A stretch of 64,000 bases of DNA from Aeromicrobium wangtongii (lineage in GTDB: Bacteria > Actinomycetota > Actinomycetes > Propionibacteriales > Nocardioidaceae): assembly GCF_024584515.1 (NCBI RefSeq), contig NZ_CP102173.1:2232001-2296000 (forward strand). The letters are read 5' to 3'. How positions within the stretch are numbered: position 1 is the first letter of the stretch; every line of letters starts with the position of its first letter. A program made the translations under genes and the position numbers. This document shows, in pieces, positions 25,878-34,958 of the stretch. The notes beneath the pieces were generated by a model. It worked only from the letters and a program-made list of their open reading frames with translations, was not told the DNA's origin and made no database searches.

Positions 25878-26843
25878 TCAGGCGGGGTGGTTCTGGCGCG
25901 CCTGCCAGGCGCTGCGGACCATCTCCTCGACCGAGTGGCTCATGGTCCAGCCGAGGTCCCGGGTGGCCAGCTCTCCGGAGGCCACGATGCGCGCGGGGTC
26001 CCCGGGGCGGCGGTCGGCGATCTCGGGCTCGAAGTCGATGCCGGTCGCTGCGGCCACGGCGGTCATGATCTCGCGCACCGACACCCCGTCGCCGCTGCCC
26101 AGGTTGTAGACCGGCTCCAGGTCTTCGCCGGCCAGCAGCTTCTTGGCGGCGACCACGTGCGCGTCGGCCAGGTCGGCGACGTGCACGTAGTCACGCACGC
26201 ACGTCCCGTCGGGCGTCGGGTAGTCGGTGCCGTTGATGCGCGGCGTGCGCCCATCGACCAGGGCGTCCAGGACCAGCGGGAACAGGTTGTGAGGGCTGGT
26301 GTCGTAGAGCTCGGGGACGGCCGAGCCGACCACGTTGAAGTAGCGCAGCGAGGTGTGGTGCAGGCCGAACGCCTTGGCGGCATCGCGCAGCAGCCACTCC
26401 CCGATCAGCTTGCTCTCGCCGTACGGCGACTCCGGCGTGGTCGAGGTCTGCTCGGTGACCAGGTCGACATCGGGCGTGCCGTAGACCGCGGCGCTGGAGG
26501 AGAACACGATCTTGTCGACGTCGGCCTCGTGCATGGCCCGCAGCAGCGCAACGGTTCCCTGGACGTTCTGCTCGTAGGTGTGCAGCGGGCGCTGCACCGA
26601 GACGCCGGCGTACTTGAACCCGGCCAGGTGCACCACGGCGTCGACGCCGTGCTCGGACATCGCCCGGGTGACGGTGGCCGAGTCCAGGATCGAGCACTCG
26701 ACGAAGGGCACGTCGTCCGGCACGAACTCGCGGTGGCCGCTGGACAGGTCGTCCACGACGACACAGTCCAGCCCTGCCAGGCCGAAGGCACGCACGATGT
26801 GGGAACCGATGTAGCCGGCGCCGCCGGTCACGAGGACAGTCAT
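25878..26843 (-). CDS. galE: UDP-glucose 4-epimerase
   Basis: Protein of 321 residues, extended SDR. The NAD loop is TGGAGYIGSH (6-15), the catalytic S116 region is FSSSAAVYG, and Y141 and K145 form YGESK. The family segment RYFNVVGS follows. GalE interconverts UDP-glucose and UDP-galactose for galactose use and for cell-wall or polysaccharide synthesis. It stands alone, converging on lexA across the twin palindromes. Upstream of the ATG, CAGGCT lies six bases away, which fits a leaderless start. Related UDP-sugar epimerases cannot be fully excluded, but length and motifs fit GalE well. Confidence 0.93.
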   Translation of the reverse strand: MTVLVTGGAGYIGSHIVRAFGLAGLDCVVVDDLSSGHREFVPDDVPFVECSILDSATVTRAMSEHGVDAVVHLAGFKYAGVSVQRPLHTYEQNVQGTVALLRAMHEADVDKIVFSSSAAVYGTPDVDLVTEQTSTTPESPYGESKLIGEWLLRDAAKAFGLHHTSLRYFNVVGSAVPELYDTSPHNLFPLVLDALVDGRTPRINGTDYPTPDGTCVRDYVHVADLADAHVVAAKKLLAGEDLEPVYNLGSGDGVSVREIMTAVAAATGIDFEPEIADRRPGDPARIVASGELATRDLGWTMSHSVEEMVRSAWQARQNHPA

Positions 26844-26859
26844 GGCCCCAGCCTGTCAC

Positions 26860-26886
26860 GGCCCGGGAACGGACGTTCCCGGGGCC
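26860..26886 (-). terminator. stem-loop after the secreted-protein gene
   Basis: GGCCCGGGAAC and GTTCCCGGGGCC pair with one bulged base around GGAC, in the gap between the secreted-protein gene and galE. Confidence 0.65.
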
Positions 26887-26901
26887 GGTGGTCCGCCGTG
26901 A

Positions 26902-28479
26902 TCACTTGAAGCGCAGGTGCCCCGCGTTGTAGGTGCGTCCGGCCTTGACCTTGATGTAGTGCTTGCCGGTGAACGTGCGGCCGATACCACGCCAGGAGTC
27001 AGCGTTGAGGGTGATCTTCCAGCGGCCCGGGGTCAGGCCGGCGACGTAGAAGTTGCCGCGGCCGTCGGTCAGGTCCGTGCGCAGGACGCGCTTGCCGTCC
27101 TGCGACGTCAGCGTCACCATCATCTCGGTGCCCGTCTTGCCCTTGACGCGGCTGACGTGGCCCTTGACGATGGCGCCCTTCTTGGAGATCACCCGGGTGC
27201 TCCGGCTGTTGCCGGTGCCCGAGATGTCGATCGTCTTGATGCCGCCGGCGCCCAGCGCCTTGCAGTGCGTCCGGTACATCCAGCCCTTGAAGCCGCGCGG
27301 CTTCTTGCCCTGCTCGGCGCTCGTGGCGGGATTGGGGTTGGCCCGACGGGCGATGCCCTCGAGTCCACTGTTCGCGCCGCCCGACAGCTTGCTCAGGTAC
27401 GGGAAGGACTTCCAGCGCTCGGGGCCGCGGTCGAGGCCCTTGAAGTAGGTGTTGTTGTTGGTGAACCGGCTCGGGTACCAGTCGGCGCAACCGGTACGGC
27501 GGCCCAGCTCGACGTAGTAGCGACCCGGTGCCAGGTTGTAGAACGTCGCGCTGCCGGCGCGGGTCGTGGCCTTCTGCGCCACGACGGGCGAGGCCAGGAC
27601 CGGCACGCCCGGCTGGGCCTCGCGGATGCTGACCCACCGGTCGCCCTGCGCCGTGGGCTTGAAGCCCCGGAACGCGCCGTTGACCGTCAGGTGGTTGCCA
27701 CTGGCGCCGACCTCGACCGGGTGGTTCGTGCCGGCAGGGTTCAGCGCCAGCATGTTGGACCGGGAGTAGCGGTAGTTCTGCACGTCGAAGCAGCTGCCGA
27801 AGCTGTTGTTCCAGCGCTCGTCATCACCCAGTCGGGCCGCGACCATGTAGCGCTTGTCGCCGGAGCCGTAGGGCAGGAAGTCGACCCGGTAGGTGCCGTT
27901 CGAGGCCGTGGTGGTCGCGTACACGTTCGCGCAGCCCGGGATGTCCAGCTCCCGCCGGGCCTCCTTGCCGCCCTTGTAGGACGGGGGTGCTGCGGCCACG
28001 GTGATCCGCGAGCCGGCCGGCGCGGTGCCGGAGAGCGTGGTGTACCGGAAGTCGGCCCGGAACGCGCCGTACTTGGTGGCCTTCACGACCGTCGCGTCAC
28101 GCAGGTAGCGCCCACCGGTCGTGGGCTTTCCGTTCTTGCCGCGCCAGAACCAGGACCGGGCCGAGCCCGCGGTGGCGGGCGCGGAGATGCGCAACCGGTA
28201 CGGACGCGAGGTCTTGTTCTTGGTGCCGTTCAGCGGGACGCTGAAGGAGTACCTGCCGCCGTCGGGGACGTTGTTGGCGAAGCGCACCACCTTGGTGTTG
28301 CCGCCGCGGACGACCGAGAGCAGCTCGACGCGGACGGGGCCGACGGTGCCGGCTCCGCCGGGACCGCTGACTGTTCCGGTGATCTGCTGCGCCCGAACTG
28401 CCTGGGCGGGTGAGGCGACCAGCACCCCACCGACAAGCGCCCCGAGGGCAGGAACCAGCAGGACGGCACGCAACTTCAT
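26902..28479 (-). CDS. secreted protein with carboxypeptidase-regulatory-like beta domains
   Basis: Protein of 525 residues with a signal peptide (LRAVLLVPALGALVGGVLVASPAQA, cut near 27). The mature chain is a series of beta-sandwich repeats: VRAQQITGTVSGPGG at the start, a middle with GRYYVEL and a C-terminal module IVKGHVSRVKGKTG... DGRGNFYVAGLTPGRWKITL that looks like a carboxypeptidase regulatory-like (CnaB/transthyretin-type) domain. No catalytic motif is visible. It is rich in Lys, Arg, Thr and Gly. It is probably a surface or matrix protein. The ATG at 28479, after GGGGAT, is chosen because it opens the signal peptide. Confidence 0.75.
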   Translation of the reverse strand: MKLRAVLLVPALGALVGGVLVASPAQAVRAQQITGTVSGPGGAGTVGPVRVELLSVVRGGNTKVVRFANNVPDGGRYSFSVPLNGTKNKTSRPYRLRISAPATAGSARSWFWRGKNGKPTTGGRYLRDATVVKATKYGAFRADFRYTTLSGTAPAGSRITVAAAPPSYKGGKEARRELDIPGCANVYATTTASNGTYRVDFLPYGSGDKRYMVAARLGDDERWNNSFGSCFDVQNYRYSRSNMLALNPAGTNHPVEVGASGNHLTVNGAFRGFKPTAQGDRWVSIREAQPGVPVLASPVVAQKATTRAGSATFYNLAPGRYYVELGRRTGCADWYPSRFTNNNTYFKGLDRGPERWKSFPYLSKLSGGANSGLEGIARRANPNPATSAEQGKKPRGFKGWMYRTHCKALGAGGIKTIDISGTGNSRSTRVISKKGAIVKGHVSRVKGKTGTEMMVTLTSQDGKRVLRTDLTDGRGNFYVAGLTPGRWKITLNADSWRGIGRTFTGKHYIKVKAGRTYNAGHLRFK

Positions 28480-28520
28480 AGGATCCCCGTGGTGATAGGT
28501 CGAACAACTCGATGACACTA

Positions 28521-30449
28521 TCAGCCGTCAGCGGCGTTAGCGGCCTCATCGAGACGGCGAAGTGCAGCCAGTGCCACATTCCGGTCGGTGGTGCGCCACA
28601 TGTCCGGCATCGAAGCGGTCAGGAACGACCCGTACCGTGCGGTCACCAGGCGGGGATCGAGGACGGCCACGACCCCGCGATCGGTCCCCCGCCGGATGAG
28701 GCGGCCCGTGCCCTGCGCCAGCAGCAGTGCAGCATGCTGCGCCGCGACGCTCATGAAGCCGTTGCCGCCACGCTTCTCCACCAGCCGCTGGCGGGCGCTC
28801 ATCAGTGGATCGTCGGGCCGCGGGAACGGGATGCGGTCGATGATGACGAGCTGGCAGGTGTCGCCGGGCAGGTCGACGCCCTGCCACAGGCTGAGGGTGC
28901 CGAACAGGCATGCGCTGGGGGTCTCGGCGAACCGGCGCGCGAGCTCGGGCAGCTGCGCATCGCCCTGGCACCAGATGTCGAGATCGGGCAACCGCTCGCG
29001 GACCTCCTCGGCGGCCTTCTCCGCGCCGCGGCGCGAGGAGAACAGGCCGAGCGTCCGGCCGCCGGCGGCCTCGATCAGATCGGTGATCTCGGCGAGCTGC
29101 GCCTCCTCCAGGCCGTCGCGGCCCGGCGCGGGCAGGTGCTTGGCGACGTACAGCATGCCCTGCTTGGCGTAGTCGAACGGCGAGCCGACGTCGAGCGACG
29201 TCCACGGCGGGTCGTCGCCCCACAGGCCGAGCGAGCGGGCGACGGGCTCGAAGCCGCCGCCGAGCTTGAGGGTCGCGCTGGTCAGCACCACGGTCTTGTC
29301 GGCGAAGAGCTTGTCACGCAGCGCCCCGGAGACGTCGATCGGCGCGATGTGCAGCTGCTTGTTGCCCTTGAACTCGCTGATCCACAAGACCTCGGTCTCG
29401 CCCTTGGCGGCCATGCGCTCGGCGATCTTGCGGACGTCGTCCACCATGCCGCGGGCCTGCTGGAGGGCGGCATCGGGCTCGCTCTTGTCCTCCTTGGGGA
29501 ACGCCGAGAGGCAGGCACGGGCGCTGTCGCGCACCAGCGCCAGGACCGCCTCCAGTGGCTGGGGCAGCTCGTCGATGCGCCCCGCTTCCGTGCGGGCCAG
29601 GATGTCGGCCAGCGCGTCGGAGGCGTCAGTGAGGTCATCGCCCTCCCCCGAGCTGATCCGGGCCCGCGCGCGGCGGGCGGCGCGCTCGACGATGACCGGG
29701 TCGAGCTCGTCGGTGGACGCCTGCGTCACGCGGGCCGCCAGCTCGTGGGCCTCGTCCACGACCACCGCGTCGTACTCGGGCAGCATCGGCACACCGTCGA
29801 TCGCGTCGATGGCCAGCAGCGCGTGGTTGGTCACGACCACCTGGGCGTTGTGGGCGTCCTCGCGGGCCAGCTCGGCGAAGCACTCCAGCGCGTGCGCGCA
29901 CCGAGATGCTCCCAGGCACTCGCGGTGGTTGACGCTGACCTGGCGCCACGCGCGGTCGTTGTGCGCGGGCGCGGAGTCCCGGTCGCCCGTGTGGCCGCGG
30001 GCCGCCTGCTCCTCGGCCCACTCGCGCAGCTCGAGCACCTCGGCACCCAGCGATCCCTCGGGGATCTCGACCAGCGTGCCCTGGTCGTCGGGCGCGCCCT
30101 CGCGGACCCGGTGCAGGCACGCGTAGTTGCCGCGGCCCTTGACCACGGCGTGGTGGGGCACCTTGTCGAGCGTGGCCCGGGCGGCTTCCTTGAGGGCGGG
30201 GATGTCGCGCTCGACCAGCTGGTGCTGCAGGTTCAGTGTCGCGGTCGCGACCACGACCCGCTTGCCGTGCAGCAGGCTCGGCACCAGGTAGCCCAGCGAC
30301 TTGCCGGTGCCGGTGCCGGCCTGGACCAGCAGGTGCTCGCCGCTGTCGAGGGCGTTCTTGACGGCCTCGGCCATCTGGATCTGCCCGGGACGGTCCTGCC
30401 CCCCGACGGACTCGACGGCGGCGTGGAGGACGTCACGGATCGAGGGCAC
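28521..30449 (-). CDS. ATP-dependent DNA helicase of the DinG/YoaA (XPD-like) family
   Basis: Protein of 642 residues, superfamily 2. Walker A is AGTGTGKS (44-51) and the DEAH box lies at 232-235. C111, C178, C184 and C190 sit between them with the spacing of an iron-sulphur cluster domain, as in DinG and XPD. Conserved C-terminal motifs follow (LFGTLSLWQGVDLPGD, and QGTGRLIRRGTDRG). It unwinds DNA 5' to 3', probably resolving R-loops or stalled forks. The start is a GTG at 30449 with TAACCT five bases before it. The position downstream of hflX is conserved in actinobacteria. Confidence 0.92.
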   Translation of the reverse strand: MPSIRDVLHAAVESVGGQDRPGQIQMAEAVKNALDSGEHLLVQAGTGTGKSLGYLVPSLLHGKRVVVATATLNLQHQLVERDIPALKEAARATLDKVPHHAVVKGRGNYACLHRVREGAPDDQGTLVEIPEGSLGAEVLELREWAEEQAARGHTGDRDSAPAHNDRAWRQVSVNHRECLGASRCAHALECFAELAREDAHNAQVVVTNHALLAIDAIDGVPMLPEYDAVVVDEAHELAARVTQASTDELDPVIVERAARRARARISSGEGDDLTDASDALADILARTEAGRIDELPQPLEAVLALVRDSARACLSAFPKEDKSEPDAALQQARGMVDDVRKIAERMAAKGETEVLWISEFKGNKQLHIAPIDVSGALRDKLFADKTVVLTSATLKLGGGFEPVARSLGLWGDDPPWTSLDVGSPFDYAKQGMLYVAKHLPAPGRDGLEEAQLAEITDLIEAAGGRTLGLFSSRRGAEKAAEEVRERLPDLDIWCQGDAQLPELARRFAETPSACLFGTLSLWQGVDLPGDTCQLVIIDRIPFPRPDDPLMSARQRLVEKRGGNGFMSVAAQHAALLLAQGTGRLIRRGTDRGVVAVLDPRLVTARYGSFLTASMPDMWRTTDRNVALAALRRLDEAANAADG

Positions 30450-30501
30450 ACCCTAGGTTATCCGGGCTCGGCCTCCGGGCCCTCATCCCGTCCACAGCCG
30501 G

Positions 30502-31911
30502 TCAGGCCGTGTAGGGCTCCAGCTCGCTGGCGAGGGCTCCGTTGACGCGGGCCACGACGTGCGTGCCGTCCGCCTCGTGGTCGAGGGACTCGATCTCGCC
30601 CTCGGTGTGGATCTGGTTGAGCAGATCGCCCCGGGCGTACGGGAGGACGACATCGACGTGCACCGAGGGCTGCGGCAGATCGGCCTCGATCGCGCTGAGC
30701 AGCTCGTCGATGCCCTCGCCGGTACGTGCGCTGACCACGACAGCGTGCGGCTCGCGCACCAGCAGCTGCTTGATGGCCATCGGGTCGGCGGCGTCGGCCT
30801 TGTTGATCACCAGGATCTCGGGGATCTCGTGGGCACCGGCCTCGAGCACGACCTGTCGGACCGCGGCGATCTGGCCCTCCGGATCGGGGTCGGAGCCGTC
30901 GACGACGTGCAGGATCAGGTCGGACTCGGCGACCTCCTCCAGCGTCGAGCGGAACGCCTCGACCAGCTGGTGCGGCAGGTTGCGGACCAGGCCGACGGTG
31001 TCGGACAGGGTGTAGACGCGTCCGTCGGACGTCTGCGTGCGCCGTGTCGTCGGGTCGAGCGTCGCGAACAGCGCGTTCTCGACCAGCACCCCGGCGTCCG
31101 TCAACCGGTTGAGCAGGCTGGACTTGCCGGCGTTGGTGTAGCCCGCGATCGCCACCGACGGGATGTCGTGGCGCTTGCGGTTGCCCTTCTTGGTCTCGCG
31201 GGCCTTGCTGAGCTCGGCGAGCTCACGGCGCAGCTTGGTCATCTTCATCTCGATGCGACGACGGTCGGTCTCGAGCTTGGTCTCACCGGGGCCACGGCCA
31301 CCGATGCCCTCACCGGCGGCGGCCTGGCCGCCCGCCTGGCGGGACAGGTTGCCGCCCCAGCCGCGAAGACGCTGCTTCTGGTACTGCAGCTGGGCGAGCT
31401 CGACCTGCGCCTTGCCCTCCTTGCTCTTGGCGTGCTGGGCGAAGATGTCCAGGATCAATGCGGTGCGGTCGACGACCTTGACCTTGATCTTGTCCTCGAG
31501 GTTGCGCAGCTGGCTGGGCGCCAGCGCACCGTCGCAGATCACCGTGTCGGCGCCGGTCGCCTCGACGGCGGCGCGCAGGTCGTCGACCTTGCCCGAGCCG
31601 ATGTACGTCGCCGGGTCGGGCTTCTGCCGACGCTGGATCAGCGCGTCCAGCACCTCGGAGCCGGCCGTCTCGGCCAGCAGCTTGAGCTCTGCCATCGAGT
31701 TCTCCGCATCCTCCGCGGTGCCCTCGGTCCAGACGCCGACGAGCACGACGCGCTCGAGGCGCAGCTGCCGGTACTCGACCTCGGTGATGTCCTCGAGCTC
31801 GGTGCGCAGGTTCGCCACGCGGCGCAGCGAGTTGCGCTCCTCGAGCTCCAGACCGTCGACGCCCTGGGGCGCGGGTCCGGTGGTCGTCGAGGTGCTGGTG
31901 TGTTCGGTCAT
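30502..31911 (-). CDS. hflX: GTPase HflX
   Basis: Protein of 469 residues. An N-terminal HflX domain (about 45-190) contains KPDPATYIGSGKVDDLR; a glycine-rich loop (GGRGPGETKLE) precedes the helical linker; the G domain has GYTNAGKSS (257-265), DTVGL and NKAD. HflX binds 50S and 70S ribosomes and splits stalled or hibernating ribosomes during stress. The ATG at 31911 overlaps the dapF stop by four bases, so translation is coupled. An upstream in-frame ATG three codons earlier is possible. Confidence 0.96.
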   Translation of the reverse strand: MTEHTSTSTTTGPAPQGVDGLELEERNSLRRVANLRTELEDITEVEYRQLRLERVVLVGVWTEGTAEDAENSMAELKLLAETAGSEVLDALIQRRQKPDPATYIGSGKVDDLRAAVEATGADTVICDGALAPSQLRNLEDKIKVKVVDRTALILDIFAQHAKSKEGKAQVELAQLQYQKQRLRGWGGNLSRQAGGQAAAGEGIGGRGPGETKLETDRRRIEMKMTKLRRELAELSKARETKKGNRKRHDIPSVAIAGYTNAGKSSLLNRLTDAGVLVENALFATLDPTTRRTQTSDGRVYTLSDTVGLVRNLPHQLVEAFRSTLEEVAESDLILHVVDGSDPDPEGQIAAVRQVVLEAGAHEIPEILVINKADAADPMAIKQLLVREPHAVVVSARTGEGIDELLSAIEADLPQPSVHVDVVLPYARGDLLNQIHTEGEIESLDHEADGTHVVARVNGALASELEPYTA

Positions 31912-32735
31912 GCAGTCCAATCCATGGTGCCCCGGGCGACGATCTGCGCGGGACCGGTGAGAACGATGTGGTCATCGGCGTTCCAGCTGACGTGCACGGT
32001 ACCGCCGGGGACGTCGACCCGATAGGTGATGGGTCGCTCGGCTCCGTCGGCCACCGCGGTGGCCACGGCCACGGCGCAGGCGCCGGTGCCACAAGAACGC
32101 GTCTCCCCCGAGCCTCGCTCGTGCACACGCATTGCCACGTGGCGCTCGCCCTCGCGGACGACGAACTCGATGTTGACGCCTTCGGGGTAGACCGACTCGT
32201 CGAACTCGGGCTGCGTCAGCAAGGTGCCGGCGTCGCCCAGCCGGTCGACGAAGGCGACAGCGTGGGGATTGCCAGTTCTAACATCCTGGGCCTCCCAGGT
32301 GTTCCCGGCCGCGCTGACCTTCGAGACACCCTGCACCTGCGGGACGCCCATGTCGACGCTGATCTCCGCCCCTTGAGCCTGTCGAAAGGAGATCTCCTTG
32401 TCCCCATCCCGCGTGCCGACGACGAACGGCTCGCTCGGGTCGACGAGGCCCTCCTGCACCAGGTGCAGCGCGAAGACCCGCATGCCGTTGCCGCACATCT
32501 CGCTGATCGACCCGTCGGCGTTGCGGTAGTCCATGAACCACTCGCCGGCCGACGGCAGGCCGATCGCGGACGTCCGGATGACCCGCAGCACGCCGTCGGC
32601 GCCGATGCCGCGGCGGCGCTCGCACAGGGCCGCGACGAAGGACGGATCGAGGTCGCCGTGGACGGAGCCGTCATGGTCAGGGAGCAGCACGAAGTCGTTC
32701 TCGGTGCCGTGCCCCTTGAGCCATGCGAAGGTCAT
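31908..32735 (-). CDS. dapF: diaminopimelate epimerase
   Basis: Protein of 275 residues that converts LL- to meso-diaminopimelate in lysine and peptidoglycan synthesis. The two catalytic cysteines are C81 (MCGNGMR) and C215 (SCGTGACA); ADGVLRV and GNPHAV are conserved. Residues about 115-123 (SFRQAQG) come from an inserted REP-like repeat in a surface loop between strands; both flanks (VVGTRDGDK and ISVDMG) read as normal DapF, so the enzyme is probably active. It overlaps miaA upstream and hflX downstream by four bases each, forming a tightly coupled operon. Confidence 0.96.
   Translation of the reverse strand: MTFAWLKGHGTENDFVLLPDHDGSVHGDLDPSFVAALCERRRGIGADGVLRVIRTSAIGLPSAGEWFMDYRNADGSISEMCGNGMRVFALHLVQEGLVDPSEPFVVGTRDGDKEISFRQAQGAEISVDMGVPQVQGVSKVSAAGNTWEAQDVRTGNPHAVAFVDRLGDAGTLLTQPEFDESVYPEGVNIEFVVREGERHVAMRVHERGSGETRSCGTGACAVAVATAVADGAERPITYRVDVPGGTVHVSWNADDHIVLTGPAQIVARGTMDWTA
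32371..32389 (-). repeat. REP-like repeat inside dapF
   Basis: On the minus strand the core is TTTCGACAGGCTCAAGG, a variant of the elements in nrdJ and at 4825-4846. It is bounded by GATCTCC (32361-32367) and GGAGATC (32387-32393), an inverted repeat. It is translated as FRQAQG without breaking the frame. Confidence 0.75.
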
Positions 32736-33661
32736 CCCCCCAGCCTAGCGCGACCCATCGCGTCGAGGGCCTGGTCGACGAGGTCGTCGGCGGCGTACGG
32801 GAGCCAGTGGATGCGCGGATCCTTGCGGAAGAGCCGGTCCTGGCGGCGGGCGAACTTGCGGGTGCCGGTGATCGTGGCCTCCCGCGCCTCGTCCTCGGTC
32901 ATCTGTCCGTGCAGGTGGGCCAGGATCTGCTGGTAGCCCAGCGCGCGACTCGCGGTCAGGCCGTCCTCCAGCCCTTGCGGCAGCAACGCCCGGACCTCGT
33001 CGACGAAGCCGTCGGCCCACATCTGCTCGACCCGCTCGGCCAGGCGGACGTCCAGCACGTCGCGGGGGACGTCGAGCCCCAGGATCGTCAGGTGCGGGTA
33101 GATCGAGTCGTAGCCGGGCATCGTGGCGGTGAACGGCTCGCCGGTCAGCTCGATGACCTCGAGCGCCCGGACGATCCGGCGATCGTTGCTGGGGTGGATC
33201 TGCGCCGCAGCGGCGGGATCGCGCCGCGCCAGCTCGGCGTGCATCGCGCTCTTGCCGCGACGCTCCAGCTCACCGGCCCAGCGCGCCCGGACCGCCGGAT
33301 CGGTGCCGGGGAACTCGAGGCGGTCGAGCACTGCGCGGACGTAGAGCGCTGATCCGCCGACCAGCACGGGCGTGACGTCGCGCGCGTGGCAGTCGGCGAT
33401 GGCGTCCCGCGCGAGCTGCTGGAACTCGGCGACGCTCGCGGTCTCGGTCACGTCCAGCACGTCGAACAGGTGGTGCGGGACGATCGCCCGCTCGGCGGCC
33501 GTCGGCTTGGCGGTGCCGATGTCCATGCCGCGGTACAGCTGCATCGAGTCGGCGTTGACGACCTCGGCCGAGCCCAGCCGCTGCGCGATGCGGACGGCCA
33601 GCGATGACTTGCCCGATGCAGTCGGACCGACGACGGCGACGACTCGCTCAGATCCGGGCAT
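32732..33661 (-). CDS. miaA: tRNA dimethylallyltransferase
   Basis: Protein of 309 residues that adds a dimethylallyl group to A37 of tRNAs reading UNN codons, the first step before MiaB. GPTASGKS (12-19) is the P-loop and NADSMQLYRGMDIGTAKP follows with the conserved aspartate; VGGSALYVRAV and the LAHLHGQM region are family signatures. The stop overlaps the start of dapF by four bases. Upstream of its ATG, GACAAT lies six bases away, so it may be the leaderless first gene of miaA-dapF-hflX. MiaB, the next enzyme in the pathway, is encoded at 45883-47352. Confidence 0.97.
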   Translation of the reverse strand: MPGSERVVAVVGPTASGKSSLAVRIAQRLGSAEVVNADSMQLYRGMDIGTAKPTAAERAIVPHHLFDVLDVTETASVAEFQQLARDAIADCHARDVTPVLVGGSALYVRAVLDRLEFPGTDPAVRARWAGELERRGKSAMHAELARRDPAAAAQIHPSNDRRIVRALEVIELTGEPFTATMPGYDSIYPHLTILGLDVPRDVLDVRLAERVEQMWADGFVDEVRALLPQGLEDGLTASRALGYQQILAHLHGQMTEDEAREATITGTRKFARRQDRLFRKDPRIHWLPYAADDLVDQALDAMGRARLGG

Positions 33662-33673
33662 GGGCCCATTGTC

Positions 33674-34342
33674 TCAGGCGCGCACGACCCAATCGGCCAC
33701 GACGTAGCCGACGCCGAACGGCGCCTCGTCGTCGCGCAGGTGGGCCGTGACGGCGGCATCGGCCGTCAGGGCTCCGAGGGTGCGCAGGGCCGGGACACCC
33801 GCGGCCCCCAGCTCGGCCCCCAGCTCGGGATCGAGCGCGACCAGCGCGGCCGGGTCGCCGTCACGCAGGGCCGTGGCGATGGCCCGGTCGTAGTCCTCGG
33901 CGCGCTCGTCGAAGAACCCCGGCGCCTTTTCGGAACGGGTGTTGGTGCCGTCGGCCATGACGAGCAGCCCTACCTCGCCGTCGACGTCCGGGCGACCGGT
34001 GGAGTAGGTGCGGCGGCCGGTCCAGCCGGCCCGGTCGAGCAGCCAGGCGCCGATCGTCAGGCTCAGCGGCAGGCACACGTCCGGTCCCCCGGCGCGCACG
34101 TCGACGCCGTGACCGGCCAGCGTGCCGCCGGCGCGCTCGTCCCGATCGGCTCCGAGGTCCCCGGCGCCGATCACGACGACCCGCTCGGGGCGCGCGTCCA
34201 GCACCGTGCGGACCGCCCGGTCGCACGCCGCCCGCAGGGTCGCCAGCTCTTCGGTCGTGCCGGGCGCGATCTGCGGCACCAGCAGCGGCGGGCACGGGCA
34301 GACGGCGGCGGCGAGGATCACGGGTGGAACGCTACCCGGCAT
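33674..34342 (-). CDS. class III extradiol dioxygenase subunit B-like protein
   Basis: Protein of 222 residues. The start VILAAAVCPCPPLLVPQIAPG and the segments RVVVIGAGDLGAD, VCLPLSLTIGAWLLD and VGLLVMADGTNTRSEKAPGFFDERA are characteristic of the LigB-like proteins found next to miaA in actinobacteria. Aromatic ring cleavage has not been shown for this branch, so the substrate is open. It lies 12 bp upstream of miaA and probably shares the transcript. A GTG at 34330 is an alternative start. Confidence 0.8.
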   Translation of the reverse strand: MPGSVPPVILAAAVCPCPPLLVPQIAPGTTEELATLRAACDRAVRTVLDARPERVVVIGAGDLGADRDERAGGTLAGHGVDVRAGGPDVCLPLSLTIGAWLLDRAGWTGRRTYSTGRPDVDGEVGLLVMADGTNTRSEKAPGFFDERAEDYDRAIATALRDGDPAALVALDPELGAELGAAGVPALRTLGALTADAAVTAHLRDDEAPFGVGYVVADWVVRA

Positions 34343-34356
34343 GACACGATGGGCCC

Positions 34357-34947
34357 GTGCTCGACGCCCCTGGTCCGGGATACCCGCCTCCCCGCAACAC
34401 CTGGCAGTTCCCCCCGCCGGAGGTCCGCACGCGCTGGAAGTGGATCGCGGCGCTGGCCACCGTGCTGGGCCTGGTTGGCGCGGCCGGCCTGACCACCCTG
34501 CTGGTGGTCCTCGGCAGCCAGGACTTCTCCGGTCTGATCGAGGACGAGGAGCTCACCGACACGATCGCGTCGCAGTGCGAGCTGATGACCGCGACGATCG
34601 ACAGCATGCCGCTGTCCGGCTCCACGCCGCAGCAGGCCGCGACGATCGTCGACCAGAACCGCGCCGTCGAGCTCATGGTGCTGGCGATCCGGCGCGAGAA
34701 CGCACGGGAGGTGCGCGACGACGAGCCGGCCGAGCAGTGGCTGCAGGACTGGGAACGACTCGTGGACGCCCGCGAGCGGTACGCCCGCCGGTTGCTGCGC
34801 GATCCCGAGGCGTCCCTCGAGGTGCCGCGTGACGCCGACGGTCACAAGATCACCGAACGGATGAACGACGTGTGGCTCGGCGATCCGGCCTGCACGGTGC
34901 CCCGGACGCTCGCGAACCCGCGGACCGACGCCTACCGGGGGATTTGA
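34357..34947 (+). CDS. membrane-anchored protein of unknown function
   Basis: Protein of 196 residues from a GTG. A proline-rich cytoplasmic start (PGPGYPPPRNTWQFPPPEV) precedes one transmembrane segment (about 28-51, WIAALATVLGLVGAAGLTTLLVVL). The outer domain is helical and acidic (DNRAVELMVLAIRRENAREV-like stretches), with cysteines at about 73 and 182. No family recognised. The start codons of this gene and the divergent dioxygenase-like gene are only 14 bp apart, so their promoters must overlap each other's coding regions or both transcripts are leaderless. Confidence 0.7.
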   Translation: MLDAPGPGYPPPRNTWQFPPPEVRTRWKWIAALATVLGLVGAAGLTTLLVVLGSQDFSGLIEDEELTDTIASQCELMTATIDSMPLSGSTPQQAATIVDQNRAVELMVLAIRRENAREVRDDEPAEQWLQDWERLVDARERYARRLLRDPEASLEVPRDADGHKITERMNDVWLGDPACTVPRTLANPRTDAYRGI

Positions 34948-34958
34948 ACCCCGCCCGT

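Noticed and set aside
30066-30130. Inverted-repeat-like GC clusters within the helicase and other coding regions as hairpins
   Set aside because: Short GC-rich complementarities are expected by chance in sequence of this composition; only those outside genes or with long arms were kept.
34934-34952. tRNA T-arm-like sequence (GGGGTTCAAATCCCC on the minus strand)
   Set aside because: No acceptor, D or anticodon arm can be folded around it, and it lies at the end of a coding region. Treated as chance.
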